This document shows positions 47,574 to 56,359 of a DNA stretch of 64,000 nt, in pieces (within the stretch, counting starts at the first letter, position 1; each line of letters opens with the position of its first letter). Both the position numbers and the translations under genes were made by a program. Under the pieces are notes generated by a model. It saw only the letters and a list, made by a program, of their open reading frames with translations. It ran no database searches and was not told the DNA's origin. The DNA is from an uncultured Mycolicibacterium sp. (GTDB lineage: Bacteria > Actinomycetota > Actinomycetes > Mycobacteriales > Mycobacteriaceae): NCBI RefSeq assembly GCF_937941905.1, contig NZ_CALDGS010000068.1, positions 1-64,000 on the forward strand, written 5' to 3'.

Positions 47574-48848
47574 TCAGGCCGGCTCGAGCACCAGCCACCC
47601 GTGCGGCTCGACGACCACCTCGTCGACCACCGCAGGCGGCGGCGCACCCGACCCGGCCGCGATGCGGGCCGGTCCGAATCCGCTGTCGCGCAACGACACC
47701 GGCAGCGGCTCGGCGTCGATGTTGAGGGCGACCAGCAGCGCGTCGTGCCCGGCACCGGTCCGGTAGACGTAGCCGGTGTTGCGCAACGCCACCGCGGTGG
47801 TGGTGGCCCCGTGCAGCCAGGGGTGGCGGCGGCGCAGCCCGATCAGGTGCCGGTGCAGCGCCAGCAGGTGTCCGCCCGGTTCGTCGTGGACCACCGGCGG
47901 ACACCCGAACTCGGGGCGGATGGCGTCGTCGCCGCCGAACCGCTCCTCCTTGACGCCGCGCAGGCCCACCTCGTCGCCGGCATAGATCGACGGCACCCCG
48001 CCGACGGTGAGCAGCACCGCGACCGCGTGCCCGAGGTGGCGCGGGTCGCGCAGCCGGCTGGCGATGCGGGTGACGTCGTGGTTGCCGACGAACGTCAGCG
48101 GCACGAAGGTGTCGAGGAACCCGTTGTGCCGCTGCAGCGCCCAGTCCAGCTCGAAGAGGTTGCCGTCGTTGAGGCTGCTCCAGATCGCCTTCCACAGCTC
48201 GTACTGGGTCACCGCGTCGAAACCGGCCCGCGCCACCAGTGCCGGGTAGTCGCCGTGGATCACCTCGCCGACGAACCAGGCTCGGTCGAACTCGGCCCGC
48301 ACCGGGGCGAGCACCCGCGCCCAGAACGCCGGGTCCACCGCGTAGGCGGCGTCCAGTCGCCAGCCGTCGGCACCGCGGGCCAGCCAGTGCCGCAGCACCT
48401 CGACGGTGTAGTCGGCGACCGCCGGGTTGTCGTGGTCGAGGGCGAGCAGGTCGCCGTGGCCCTCGAAGGTGGCGAACCCGTCGCCGGTGCGGCGCAGCCA
48501 GTCCCGGTGCGGGAAGTCCGGCCCGACGTGGTTGAACACCCCGTCCAGCAGCACCCGCAAGCCGCGCCGGTGCGCCTCGGCGACGAGCAGGTCGAAGTCG
48601 GCGTCGTCACCGAGCCGGGGGTCGATGCGGAAGTGGTCGGTGGTGTCGTAGCCGTGGCTGCGCGAGGCGAACACCGGTCCCAGCGCCAGCCCCGAGGCCC
48701 CCAGGGCCACCGCGTGGTCCAGCCAGTCGACCAGCCGCCGCAGCCGGTGCTCGCCGGGCCCCGGGGGCGGGTCGGCGGGGTGGGCGCCGACGAACCCGAG
48801 CGGGTAGACCTGCCACCAGATCGCGTGCCGCACCCAGTCGGCGGTCAC
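47574..48848 (-). CDS. Alpha-amylase-family (GH13) glycoside hydrolase
   Basis: A 424-residue GH13 barrel. Conserved regions: LLDGVFNHVGPDF (region I), DGWRLDAAYAVD with the nucleophile Asp (region II), AWFVGEVIHGDY with the acid/base Glu (region III) and LTFVGNHDVTRIAS (region IV), so the catalytic triad is complete. The N-terminus IWWQVYPLGFVGAHP is that of intracellular GH13 enzymes; there is no signal peptide. GTG at 48848 overlaps the upstream deaminase stop by 4 nt (GTGA). The substrate is probably a cytosolic alpha-glucan or glucosyl compound, but the subfamily is uncertain. Confidence 0.92.
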   Translation of the reverse strand: MTADWVRHAIWWQVYPLGFVGAHPADPPPGPGEHRLRRLVDWLDHAVALGASGLALGPVFASRSHGYDTTDHFRIDPRLGDDADFDLLVAEAHRRGLRVLLDGVFNHVGPDFPHRDWLRRTGDGFATFEGHGDLLALDHDNPAVADYTVEVLRHWLARGADGWRLDAAYAVDPAFWARVLAPVRAEFDRAWFVGEVIHGDYPALVARAGFDAVTQYELWKAIWSSLNDGNLFELDWALQRHNGFLDTFVPLTFVGNHDVTRIASRLRDPRHLGHAVAVLLTVGGVPSIYAGDEVGLRGVKEERFGGDDAIRPEFGCPPVVHDEPGGHLLALHRHLIGLRRRHPWLHGATTTAVALRNTGYVYRTGAGHDALLVALNIDAEPLPVSLRDSGFGPARIAAGSGAPPPAVVDEVVVEPHGWLVLEPA

Positions 48849-49324
48849 GGCCGGAACGCCCGCTCGTAGAGTGCGCGCACCTCGCCGGCCAGCTGCAGCG
48901 CCGGGCCGTCGGTCACCAGGCCGGGCGCCACCTGCCCGATCGGCAGCGGCGCGACCGGCGGGAGTGGTGCGCCCCATTCGTGCAGCCAGGCCGCCAGCTG
49001 AGCCGAGGAGGTGGCGTAGACGATGCGTCCCAGCCCAACCCAGGCGTGCGCGGCCGCGCACATCGGGCAGTGCTCGCCGGAGGTGTAGACGGTGGCCGCG
49101 GCCCGCTCGGCCGGGCTGAGATGGGCCGCCGCCCAGCGGGCGATCTCGAACTCCGGGTGCCGGGTCGGGTCGCCGCCGCCGACCCGGTTGTGGTCCTCGA
49201 ACCGGACGGCGCCCTCGGCGTCGACGAGCACCGAGCCGAACGGCTCGTCACCGTCCTCGAGCGCCGCCCGCGCCAACTCCACACAGCGGCGCAGATGCCG
49301 CAGGTCGGTGTCGCTCAGTCCCAT
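48845..49324 (-). CDS. Nucleoside/nucleobase deaminase of the CMP/dCMP deaminase fold
   Basis: A 159-residue zinc deaminase. Zinc-site residues are the His and Glu in TRHPEFEIARW and the two Cys in SGEHCPMCAAAH; LEDGDEPFGSVLVDAEG is the strand before the active site. Its form is close to guanine deaminase/TadA-like small enzymes. It starts with ATG at 49324 and overlaps the amylase-family gene by 4 nt, so the two are coupled, although no pathway joining them is evident. Confidence 0.9.
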   Translation of the reverse strand: MGLSDTDLRHLRRCVELARAALEDGDEPFGSVLVDAEGAVRFEDHNRVGGGDPTRHPEFEIARWAAAHLSPAERAAATVYTSGEHCPMCAAAHAWVGLGRIVYATSSAQLAAWLHEWGAPLPPVAPLPIGQVAPGLVTDGPALQLAGEVRALYERAFRP

Positions 49325-49429
49325 GCACCCACGTTACTGGCCGCAGCCTGCGGGCGAGTCGTGGTCGGGAGTGCCGGAAGCACAGCAGGACTCGAACACC
49401 GCCGGCCCGGGAGATTCGACAATCCCGGC

Positions 49430-49443
49430 TGAAACGTGTTCTA
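49430..49443. promoter_or_regulatory. KstR operator (cholesterol regulon motif)
   Basis: TGAAACGTGTTCTA matches the KstR consensus TNNAACNNGTTNNA at every fixed position. It ends 8 nt before the GTG of the downstream thioesterase. KstR (TetR type) represses cholesterol-degradation genes in mycobacteria and is relieved by a sterol-CoA metabolite. Confidence 0.75.
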
Positions 49444-49451
49444 GTGCCAGG

Positions 49452-50081
49452 GTGGTGGAATTCACGAGCGAGGACCTCAGCGCCGAGGAGGTGCAGCGGC
49501 TGCGCGGCGTCTACGGACCGCTGGCCGACGCGGTGCGGGCGCTGGTCGACGCGACGATCCGCACCGAGGTCGACCCCGACACGGTGGTCGCCGCCACCGC
49601 CGAGATCGAGGCGGTGACCGCCCGGTTGCGGGCCCGCCAGCTCGACGGCGCGTTCGGGGTGCGGATGACGCGCGAGGGCGAGCGGATGCCGTGGGGCAAC
49701 GCGGTGATCGGGCTGCGCAACGCGATCGCCCCGCCGCTGCGGGTGCACAAGGACGGCGCCGGCCGGGCCTGGGCGGACTTCGAGCTCGGCGCCGCCTACG
49801 AGGGCCCGCCCGGGCATGTGCACGGCGGGGTGGTGGCGCTGATGCTCGACCACATCCTGGGCGAGGTCACCGCCGACGGCGCGCTGCCCCGGTTCACCGG
49901 CACGCTGACCATCCGCTACCGCCGCGCCACCCCGTTGGGGCCGCTGCGCGCCGAGGGCCGGCTGGAGCGCGAGGACGGCATCAAGGCCTGGGCGACCGGC
50001 CGGATCTTGGATGCCGAGGGGGTGACCGCCGAGGCCGAGGGCGTGTTCATCACGCCGCGCTGGGCGCGCGCCGCACGCTGA
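49452..50081 (+). CDS. PaaI-type thioesterase with N-terminal helical extension, probable KstR regulon member
   Basis: A 209-residue protein: a helical N-terminal part (about 1-80) and a C-terminal hotdog domain (about 95-205) with GPPGHVHGGVVALMLDHILGEVT, the HGG active-site loop. The family cleaves acyl-CoA thioesters. The adjacent GTG codons at 49452 and 49455 are both possible starts; a KstR box just upstream suggests a leaderless transcript controlled by cholesterol catabolism. A long frame from 49092 was rejected as antisense to the deaminase. The 3' end overlaps the convergent FUSC gene by 32 nt. Confidence 0.83.
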   Translation: MVEFTSEDLSAEEVQRLRGVYGPLADAVRALVDATIRTEVDPDTVVAATAEIEAVTARLRARQLDGAFGVRMTREGERMPWGNAVIGLRNAIAPPLRVHKDGAGRAWADFELGAAYEGPPGHVHGGVVALMLDHILGEVTADGALPRFTGTLTIRYRRATPLGPLRAEGRLEREDGIKAWATGRILDAEGVTAEAEGVFITPRWARAAR

Positions 50082-51990
50082 TGCCGGACACGCTGCGGGT
50101 GATCGCGCCGAGTTCGGCGACCAGCACCCGCGCCGCCGAGGGGCCGGGCGGCAGATCGGCGGCCAGCTCCCGCACCCGCTGGTAGGCCGCGGTCACCTCG
50201 GCCGAGTCGACGGTCCACGGGGTGGCCGGGCTGGGCGGGGCGCCGCGCAGCGCGTCGATGTAGTCGTCGACCGCGGCGACGAACTCGCGGCCCAGCGCAC
50301 CGGCCGGCTGGCCGGGCAGGGTGTTCTCCAGCGTCACGCACGCCGCGGTCACCGCGTTCAGCGCGGTGCGGAACTGCCGCAGCCAGTGCCGCAACTCGGC
50401 CGAGTCGCCCCGGGTGGCGCCGGAGGCCGCCTCGAAGGCCGCCCGGGCCCGGAAGGTGCGCTGCCAGGCCGCCGCCACCGCGTCGGCGGGCCGCTCCAGT
50501 TCGTGTACGTAGGCCTGGACCACGGTGGCCGCGTAGTCGATCTCGGTCTTGAGCAGCTCCCCGGCGCGCTGGCGCAGCCGGATCATCTCGTCGTCGGGCA
50601 GCAGCACGTGCGCCAGCAGGGCCAGTCCGCCGCCGAACGCCACCGACAGCACCGCGTCGGCGGTGGCGACCGGGGTGGTGCCGTTGGCGATGTCGAGGGC
50701 GACCGCGATGGTGGCCGCCAGCATGGCGTGCATCGCGACGTAGCCGAACCGCAGCACCCAGTAGGTCAGCGCCAGCAGCACCGCCGCGATCAGCGCGGCG
50801 AGCAGCCCGGTGGGCCGCCACAACGCCGCCAGGCCGGCCGCCGCGCCCACGCCGGCGGCGATGCCGGCGATCCGGCCGCCGCAGCGGGTGTAGGTGTGGG
50901 CGGTCTCCGGGCGCAGCACCAGCAGCGCGGTCAGCGGAACCCACAGCCACGCGGGCAGGTCGATGAGCCGGGCTCCGACCGCCCCCACCGCGACCGCCAG
51001 GGCCAGCCGGACGGTGTGCCGCAGGATCGGCGAGCGGCGGTGCAGCTGCACCATGACCGCCGACGCGGCGGTGCGCAGGTCGCGCCGGTGCAGCTGGCCG
51101 AACCGCATCGCCACCGCGCCGCGCATCGCCTCGGTCAGCCGGGCGGCCGCGGCGTGGTCGCCGAGTGCGGCGATCGCGGCGTCGAACCGGGTGCGGGTCT
51201 GCTCGACCCGGCGCATGGTGCCGCGGCCGGTACCGGACAGGGCGGCCAGTGTCTCGCCGGCGGCGCGCAACGCCTCGGTGACGGCGGCCTCGGGGGCGTC
51301 GCCGCGGCGCACCGCGACCAGGCCGGCGGCGATGCGTTCGGGCAGCCGGTAGCCGTCCCGGTAGCCGGGGGAGGGCCGCCGGGTGCGGTTGTCGACGAAC
51401 ACCTTTCGCAGCTGTTTGAGCGGGGTGTCGGTGATCTGCGCGTCCGGGTCGGTGGCGAGCCGCCCGGCGTCGGCGGCCAGCGCGGTGAACGCCTCCAGCA
51501 GCGCGGCGCGCTGCAGCCGCCAGGGCTGCGGCGGCCAGGCCGCGATGAGGGCGGCCTGCACCGCGCACGAGGCGGCGGCCGCCACCGTCGCGGCCACCAG
51601 GTCGAGCGTGTCGAACCGGACGGGCGGGGTCACCACCAGCAGCGTGGTGACCCCGGTGGCGGTCAGCCCGGCGGTGGGGCTGACCGCCCAGGCCAGCCCG
51701 GCACCCAGGCACCACACCAGCAGTACCGCGGCGAACAGCCACGGCTGCCCGGCGGTGAGCGCGCCCAGCACCACCGCGACCGCACAGGCCACCGCCACCC
51801 ACAGCACCGCCGGCACCCGGCGGAACGGGTTGTCCTGCAAGGCGGTCGCGCCGCCGACCGCCCCCGCCGCGGCCGCCCACAGCCCGGCCGCGGGCCCGAC
51901 CAGGTGCAGGCCGACCGCGGTGGCCGCCAGCACCGCGAGCACACTGCGCAGTACCGCGCCCAGGTACGGCGAGGCGGTCAGCACCTTCAC
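50050..51990 (-). CDS. FUSC-family membrane protein (aromatic-acid exporter-like)
   Basis: A 646-residue protein with two membrane blocks of about five to six helices (about 10-165 and 335-460) separated by and followed by soluble helical domains, the layout of FUSC/YccC/AaeB proteins. The second block, starting RHTVRLALAVAVGAVGARLIDLPAWLWVPLTALLVLRP, carries the FUSC signature. GTG at 51990 starts the first helix set. It is divergent from the EthD gene by 60 nt. Transport role inferred from family only. Confidence 0.87.
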   Translation of the reverse strand: MKVLTASPYLGAVLRSVLAVLAATAVGLHLVGPAAGLWAAAAGAVGGATALQDNPFRRVPAVLWVAVACAVAVVLGALTAGQPWLFAAVLLVWCLGAGLAWAVSPTAGLTATGVTTLLVVTPPVRFDTLDLVAATVAAAASCAVQAALIAAWPPQPWRLQRAALLEAFTALAADAGRLATDPDAQITDTPLKQLRKVFVDNRTRRPSPGYRDGYRLPERIAAGLVAVRRGDAPEAAVTEALRAAGETLAALSGTGRGTMRRVEQTRTRFDAAIAALGDHAAAARLTEAMRGAVAMRFGQLHRRDLRTAASAVMVQLHRRSPILRHTVRLALAVAVGAVGARLIDLPAWLWVPLTALLVLRPETAHTYTRCGGRIAGIAAGVGAAAGLAALWRPTGLLAALIAAVLLALTYWVLRFGYVAMHAMLAATIAVALDIANGTTPVATADAVLSVAFGGGLALLAHVLLPDDEMIRLRQRAGELLKTEIDYAATVVQAYVHELERPADAVAAAWQRTFRARAAFEAASGATRGDSAELRHWLRQFRTALNAVTAACVTLENTLPGQPAGALGREFVAAVDDYIDALRGAPPSPATPWTVDSAEVTAAYQRVRELAADLPPGPSAARVLVAELGAITRSVSGISVRRAPSAA

Positions 51991-52050
51991 CGGCGCTCCC
52001 GAGTCACGTGGCTATTCTGACCCAGCTCCCCGCACGGTAGGTTTCGGCCG

Positions 52051-52752
52051 ATGGAGAAGGTGATCATCGTGTTACGAACCGCCGACCCGGACGAGGCGTG
52101 GTGCACCCGGCTGCGCACCACGGTGGCGGCGGAGCTGCTCGGGCTGGACCTGCCCGGCGTGACGGTCAACGTGCGCGACGAACCGGTGCGCGGGTCGCTG
52201 ATGACGCTGACCACCCTGGACCCGCCGGTGGCCGCGGTGGTGTCGCTGTGGGCCCACCAGTACTACGGCGAGCCGGTGCGGGCCGCGCTGGAGCTGCTCG
52301 GCGCCGAGTGCGACGCGGTGGCCGGCTACCTGGTCACCGAGTCGGTGCCGCTGCCGCCGCCGGCCACGGTGGGGGAGCGCACCGATGCACTGGCCAATGT
52401 GGCGCTGTTGCGCCGCCCCGCCGACCTCGACGAGCGGGAGTGGCTGCGGCGCTGGCACATCGGCCACACCTCGGTGGCGATCGAGACGCAGTCGACGTTC
52501 GGCTACATCCAGAACGCGGTGGTGCGGCCGATCACCGACGACGCCCCGGTGATCGACGCGATCGTCGAGGAGCATTTCCCGATGGCCGCGGTGTCGGATC
52601 TGCACGCGTTCTTCGGTGCCGCCGACGACGCCGACCTGGCCCGCCGGATGGAGCGGATGGTGGCCTCCACCTCCGCCTTCGGCGCCGACCGCGACATCGA
52701 CACCGTGCCGACGAGTCGGTACGTGCTGCGCACACCGTTCGCGGGGGCGTGA
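52051..52752 (+). CDS. EthD-domain protein (dimeric alpha/beta-barrel)
   Basis: A 233-residue protein. The region LRRPADLDEREWLRRWHIGHTSVAIETQSTFGYIQNAVVR (about 120-160) is a classical EthD segment; the N-terminal half, VIIVLRTADPDEAWCTRLRT, could be a second copy of the ferredoxin-like fold. ATG at 52051. It lies 60 nt from divergent FUSC and 24 nt before the enoyl-CoA hydratase/isomerase gene. EthD domains are found in ether- and polyketide-related degradation and cyclisation; the substrate is unknown. Confidence 0.84.
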   Translation: MEKVIIVLRTADPDEAWCTRLRTTVAAELLGLDLPGVTVNVRDEPVRGSLMTLTTLDPPVAAVVSLWAHQYYGEPVRAALELLGAECDAVAGYLVTESVPLPPPATVGERTDALANVALLRRPADLDEREWLRRWHIGHTSVAIETQSTFGYIQNAVVRPITDDAPVIDAIVEEHFPMAAVSDLHAFFGAADDADLARRMERMVASTSAFGADRDIDTVPTSRYVLRTPFAGA

Positions 52753-52776
52753 CGCCGACCACTTACAGTGCTGGGT

Positions 52777-53532
52777 GTGACGCTGCAGATCCGCGACGAG
52801 AACAAGGTCCGCACCCTCACCCTGGACCGCCCCGACGTGCTCAACGCCTTCAACGAGGCGCTCTACGACGCCACCACGGTGGCGTTGCGCGAGGCCGCCG
52901 AGGACCCCGAGGTGGCGGTGGTGCTGCTGACCGGTTCCGGTCGGGCGTTCTCGGCCGGCCAGGACCTCAATGAGATGCAGGCCCGGGTGACCGACCCGGA
53001 CTTCCAGCCCGGCGAGCACGGTTTTCCGGGGCTGATGAAGGCGTTGCTGGACCTGCCCAAGCCGCTGATCTGCGCCGTCAACGGGGTGGCCCTGGGGATC
53101 GGGGCCACCCTGCTCGGCTATGCCGACCTGGTGTTCATGTCGACCGCCGCGCGGATCAAGTGCCCGTTCACCTCGCTCGGGGTGGCGCCGGAGGCCGGCT
53201 CGTCGTATCTGCTGCCGCAGTTGATGGGCCGGCAGAACGCCGCCTGGCTGCTGCTGTCCTCGGAGTGGGTGGATGCCGCCACGGCGCAGCGGATGGGGCT
53301 GGCGTTCGCGGTGTGCGAGCCCGACGAACTGCTGGCCGAGGCCCGCCGGCACGCCGAAGTGCTTGCCTCGCGTCCGATCTCGAGCCTGATGGCGGTGAAG
53401 AAGACGATCGTCGAGCCGATGCGCGCCGACATCGAGGCGGCCATCGAGCGCGAGTACGCGCTGTTCGCCGAACTGCTCGGCAGCGCGGCCAACGCGGCCG
53501 CGCTCGCCGAGTTCACCGGCCGCGACGGCTAA
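52777..53532 (+). CDS. Enoyl-CoA hydratase/isomerase family protein
   Basis: A 251-residue crotonase-fold protein: TLTLDRPDVLNAFNEALYD, oxyanion-hole strands GSGRAFSAGQDLNEM and NGVALGIGATLLGYADLVFMS. The active-site region reads SLGVAPEAGSSYLLPQLMG, with only the second of the two hydratase glutamates, which is the pattern of delta3-delta2 enoyl-CoA isomerases and related members rather than of true hydratases. GTG at 52777 (MTLQIRDE) is chosen; TACAGT at 52764-52769 is a likely -10, giving a leaderless mRNA. It overlaps the convergent TetR gene by 4 nt. Confidence 0.9.
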   Translation: MTLQIRDENKVRTLTLDRPDVLNAFNEALYDATTVALREAAEDPEVAVVLLTGSGRAFSAGQDLNEMQARVTDPDFQPGEHGFPGLMKALLDLPKPLICAVNGVALGIGATLLGYADLVFMSTAARIKCPFTSLGVAPEAGSSYLLPQLMGRQNAAWLLLSSEWVDAATAQRMGLAFAVCEPDELLAEARRHAEVLASRPISSLMAVKKTIVEPMRADIEAAIEREYALFAELLGSAANAAALAEFTGRDG

Positions 53533-54149
53533 CGCCGCCCGCCGGGGCCGCCCCGCCCGCGGCTACGGACCGAGCGCCACACCGCCTCGGTGATCCGCTC
53601 GCAGAAGGCCGCGTCGTCCTCGTCGCGGTCGGTGAACGCCCGCAGCAGGGTGGCCCCGCGGATGAGGTCGAACACCGTGTCGGCGTCGCAGTCCGGGTCG
53701 GCCTGGCCGGCGGCGACCGCCCCGGCCAGCAGTTCGGCCAGGGCGGCCCGGACCGGCAGTTCGCCGCGGCCCAGCAGTCGGCGGTAGGCGGCCGGATTGC
53801 GGCCGTAGGCGGCCATCAGTCCGGGTACCGCGGCGCGGGCGGCCGGCTCGGTGGCCACCCGCAGGAACAGCTCGACCCAGGTGCGCAGGTCGGCGCGCAG
53901 ATCCCCGGTCGGGTCGGGCAGCTCGAAGGTGTCCAGATGGAGCACCGCCTCCTCGAGCAGTTCGTGCTTGCCGGCCCAGCGCCGGTAGATGGTGGGCACG
54001 CTCACCCCGGCGCGGCGCGCGATCATCGCCAGCGTGGTGTCGACCCAACCGTGCTCGGCCACCACCTCGCGGGCCGCCGCACAGATCGCGGCGTCCAGTT
54101 CGGGATCCCGCGGCCGCGCCAATCCCCGCTCCTTCCCGCGAGTTTCCAC
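53529..54149 (-). CDS. TetR-family transcriptional regulator
   Basis: A 206-residue regulator. N-terminal HTH (about 18-65): TTLAMIARRAGVSVPTIYRRWAGKHELLEEAVL; the ligand-binding domain holds FLRVATEPAARAAVPGLMAAYG and a helical end. GTG at 54149. It is divergent from the gene at 54195 across a 45-nt region containing a perfect 27-bp palindrome, so it most likely controls that gene and itself. The inducer is unknown; neighbours suggest a lipid or steroid-type CoA compound. Confidence 0.92.
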   Translation of the reverse strand: METRGKERGLARPRDPELDAAICAAAREVVAEHGWVDTTLAMIARRAGVSVPTIYRRWAGKHELLEEAVLHLDTFELPDPTGDLRADLRTWVELFLRVATEPAARAAVPGLMAAYGRNPAAYRRLLGRGELPVRAALAELLAGAVAAGQADPDCDADTVFDLIRGATLLRAFTDRDEDDAAFCERITEAVWRSVRSRGRGGPGGRR

Positions 54150-54159
54150 CGAAACCGAC

Positions 54160-54186
54160 CATTACGTTACACCGAATAACGTAATG
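54160..54186. promoter_or_regulatory. Perfect 27-bp palindrome, probable TetR operator
   Basis: CATTACGTTA (54160-54169) and TAACGTAATG (54177-54186) are exact reverse complements separated by CACCGAA. The dyad lies between divergent start codons at 54149 and 54195, 8-10 nt from each, so bound repressor would block both promoters. Confidence 0.85.
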
Positions 54187-54194
54187 TCCGGATC

Positions 54195-55310
54195 GTGCTG
54201 ACCCCGCATGACGAACTGCTCTGCCACCAGCTGACCACCACGTTCGACCACGTCGACCAGTCCGATCTGCGCTGGACCGAACGCATCGTGCTGTACGGGT
54301 TCGACCCGGAGACGCGCACCACGGTGATGACCGGGATGGCCCGGTACCCGAACCGCAATGTCACCGACGCCTACGCCATGGTGACCGTCGACGGACAGGC
54401 GCACGTGGTGCGCACCTCCCGCGAGATCTCGGCGGGCAGCGACGGGCTGGCGCACTGGACGGTCGGCAACTACAGCTACGAGATCCTCGAACCGCTGCGC
54501 CGGGTGCGCGCCCGGCTGGCGCCCGGTGACGGCTACGACCTGGCGGTCGACCTGGACTTCACCGGGCGGTTCGACTGCTACGAGCAGGCGCCGGCGTTCC
54601 ACCGCGACCGCGGGCGGGTCGACGAGGACGCGCGGCGCTTCTACCAGGTCGGCGACGTCAGCGGTGTGCTCACCGTGGGTGGGAAGACCATCGAGATCGA
54701 CCCGGCGCGTTGGCATTTCGGACGCGACCATTCATGGGGGGTACGTCGGGGCGGCGGCGGTGGCGACCTGCCCGAGACGCAGGTGCTGCAGCCGCGCACC
54801 GTGCCCGACGGGGTGCTCTACTTCATGGGCATCTTCGAGTTCGGGGACCGTCTGGTGCACTTCGCCCAGCGCGAGACCGCCGACGGCGAGATCTGGCAAT
54901 ACGAGGGCGAACTGCTGTATCCGTCGGCGACGGGGCGGCCGAGCCGGCCCATCACCCGGGTGGACCACGCCTTCACCTTCCGCGAGGACATGCGGGTGAT
55001 CAGCGGGGGATCGGTCACCGTGCACGTCGCCGGCGGCGACACCGAGACCATCGAGATCACCCCGCTGACCGACTTCTGGCCCGGCTTCGCCGGATACGAC
55101 GAGTACCGCGGCTACGCCTCCGGGTACTGGCGCGGCCCGCAGTGGACCGACAGCTTCGTCGTCGACACCACCGACCGCGCCGAGCTGGCCAAGGTGAGCC
55201 TGCTCAGCGAGACGTTCTGCCGGGTTCGCAGCGGCGCCGACGAGGGCTACGGCCTGGTCGAGATGGTGTTCGTGGGCCGCAACGCCCGCTACGGCTACCA
55301 GGGGTGGTGA
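54195..55310 (+). CDS. DUF7064/DUF7065-type beta-rich protein (AttH/CrtC-like fold)
   Basis: A 371-residue soluble, beta-rich protein: ARYPNRNVTDAYAMVTVDGQ, YEILEPLRRVRARLAP, ARWHFGRDHSWGVRRGG (about 174-190) and VHFAQRETADGEIWQYEGEL. These are the lipocalin-like double-domain hallmarks seen in AttH/CrtC-like proteins and in actinobacterial DUF7064/7065 proteins, often next to acyl-CoA degradation genes. GTG at 54195 lies 8 nt after the operator, so the mRNA is probably leaderless. The phosphotransferase gene follows with only 2 nt between, and both should be under the TetR regulator. Enzymatic activity is unknown. Confidence 0.78.
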   Translation: MLTPHDELLCHQLTTTFDHVDQSDLRWTERIVLYGFDPETRTTVMTGMARYPNRNVTDAYAMVTVDGQAHVVRTSREISAGSDGLAHWTVGNYSYEILEPLRRVRARLAPGDGYDLAVDLDFTGRFDCYEQAPAFHRDRGRVDEDARRFYQVGDVSGVLTVGGKTIEIDPARWHFGRDHSWGVRRGGGGGDLPETQVLQPRTVPDGVLYFMGIFEFGDRLVHFAQRETADGEIWQYEGELLYPSATGRPSRPITRVDHAFTFREDMRVISGGSVTVHVAGGDTETIEITPLTDFWPGFAGYDEYRGYASGYWRGPQWTDSFVVDTTDRAELAKVSLLSETFCRVRSGADEGYGLVEMVFVGRNARYGYQGW

Positions 55311-55312
55311 GC

Positions 55313-56359
55313 ATGGCCGACCGACCCGCACCCGACGAACTGCCCGCTCTGCTGGAACCGGTGCTGCGCGAACGCATCCCGGGTGCACAGCGGGCCCGCG
55401 TCACCGACTGGCGCGGCGCCGAGCGCGGCCTGTCCACCGAGACCTACCTGTTCACCCTGGCCGACGAGGACGGGACACCGTTGCGGCAGCTGGTGTTCCG
55501 GCGCCCGCCGGCGGTGAGCCTGTACGCCGACTACGACCTGGCCCGGCAGGTGCTGGTGATGAACCGGCTGGCCGGCACCGAGGTGCCGGTGCCGACGGTG
55601 TGCTGGCTGGACCGCGACGGCGGTCCGGTCGGCACGCCGTACTACGTCATGGAGCAGGTGCCGAACGTCGGCACCGTCGGGGATTTCCCGTCCTACCATG
55701 TCGCGGGGCTGTATCACGACGCCACCCCGCGGCAGCGCGAGGCGATGTGGTGGGGCTGCGTGGCGGCGATGGCCGCGGTGCACCGGCTGGACTGGCGGTC
55801 GTTGCGGCTGGAGAAGCTGCTGCTGCCCGAGCACGGCAGCCACCCGCTCGAGCAGATCGTCAACTACTACGCCGCCGCGCTGGACTGGGCCACCGACGGT
55901 ACCCCGCGCCCCGAGCTCGCGGCGGCCGTGGACTGGCTGCGCACGCACTGTTACGAGGTCGAGGACCCGGTGCTGTGCTGGGGCGATGCCCGGCTGTCGA
56001 ACGTCCTGTACGGCCCGGACCAGCGGATGGCGGCGGTGCTGGACTGGGAGATCGCCTACATCGGCGACCACGCCGCCGACCTGGCCTGGCTGCTGTTCCT
56101 GGACTGGGCCGTCTCCGACTACGAGGGGACACCGCGGCTGCCGGGCACGCCGAGCCGGGAGGAGACCATCCGCCGGTACGAGCAGCTCTCCGGCCGGCCG
56201 GTGACGCATCTGCACTACCAGGAGGTGCTCGCGGTGCTCGCGCTGTCGGTGCCGTTGTCGCGGATGGACGCCCGGCTGCGGTCCGAGGGTCTGATCGCCG
56301 ACGGGTTCGACGTGCTCGGCTTCTGCGTCGCGCGGGTGCGCGAACTACTGGGCGGCTGA
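55313..56359 (+). CDS. Phosphotransferase-family (APH/ACAD10-type) protein
   Basis: A 348-residue kinase-fold protein. The catalytic loop reads CWGDARLSNVL (aminoglycoside-phosphotransferase family usually HGDxxxxN; here His is Trp but Asp and Asn are kept), and VLDWEIAYIGDHAADLAWLLF is the metal-binding DxD-type region. This form is typical of the APH-like proteins found with acyl-CoA dehydrogenases, thought to phosphorylate hydroxylated acyl-CoA compounds. ATG at 55313; an in-frame GTG at 55307 overlaps the upstream stop. Likely co-transcribed with the 54195 gene. The 3' end overlaps convergent bfd by 15 nt. Confidence 0.87.
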   Translation: MADRPAPDELPALLEPVLRERIPGAQRARVTDWRGAERGLSTETYLFTLADEDGTPLRQLVFRRPPAVSLYADYDLARQVLVMNRLAGTEVPVPTVCWLDRDGGPVGTPYYVMEQVPNVGTVGDFPSYHVAGLYHDATPRQREAMWWGCVAAMAAVHRLDWRSLRLEKLLLPEHGSHPLEQIVNYYAAALDWATDGTPRPELAAAVDWLRTHCYEVEDPVLCWGDARLSNVLYGPDQRMAAVLDWEIAYIGDHAADLAWLLFLDWAVSDYEGTPRLPGTPSREETIRRYEQLSGRPVTHLHYQEVLAVLALSVPLSRMDARLRSEGLIADGFDVLGFCVARVRELLGG

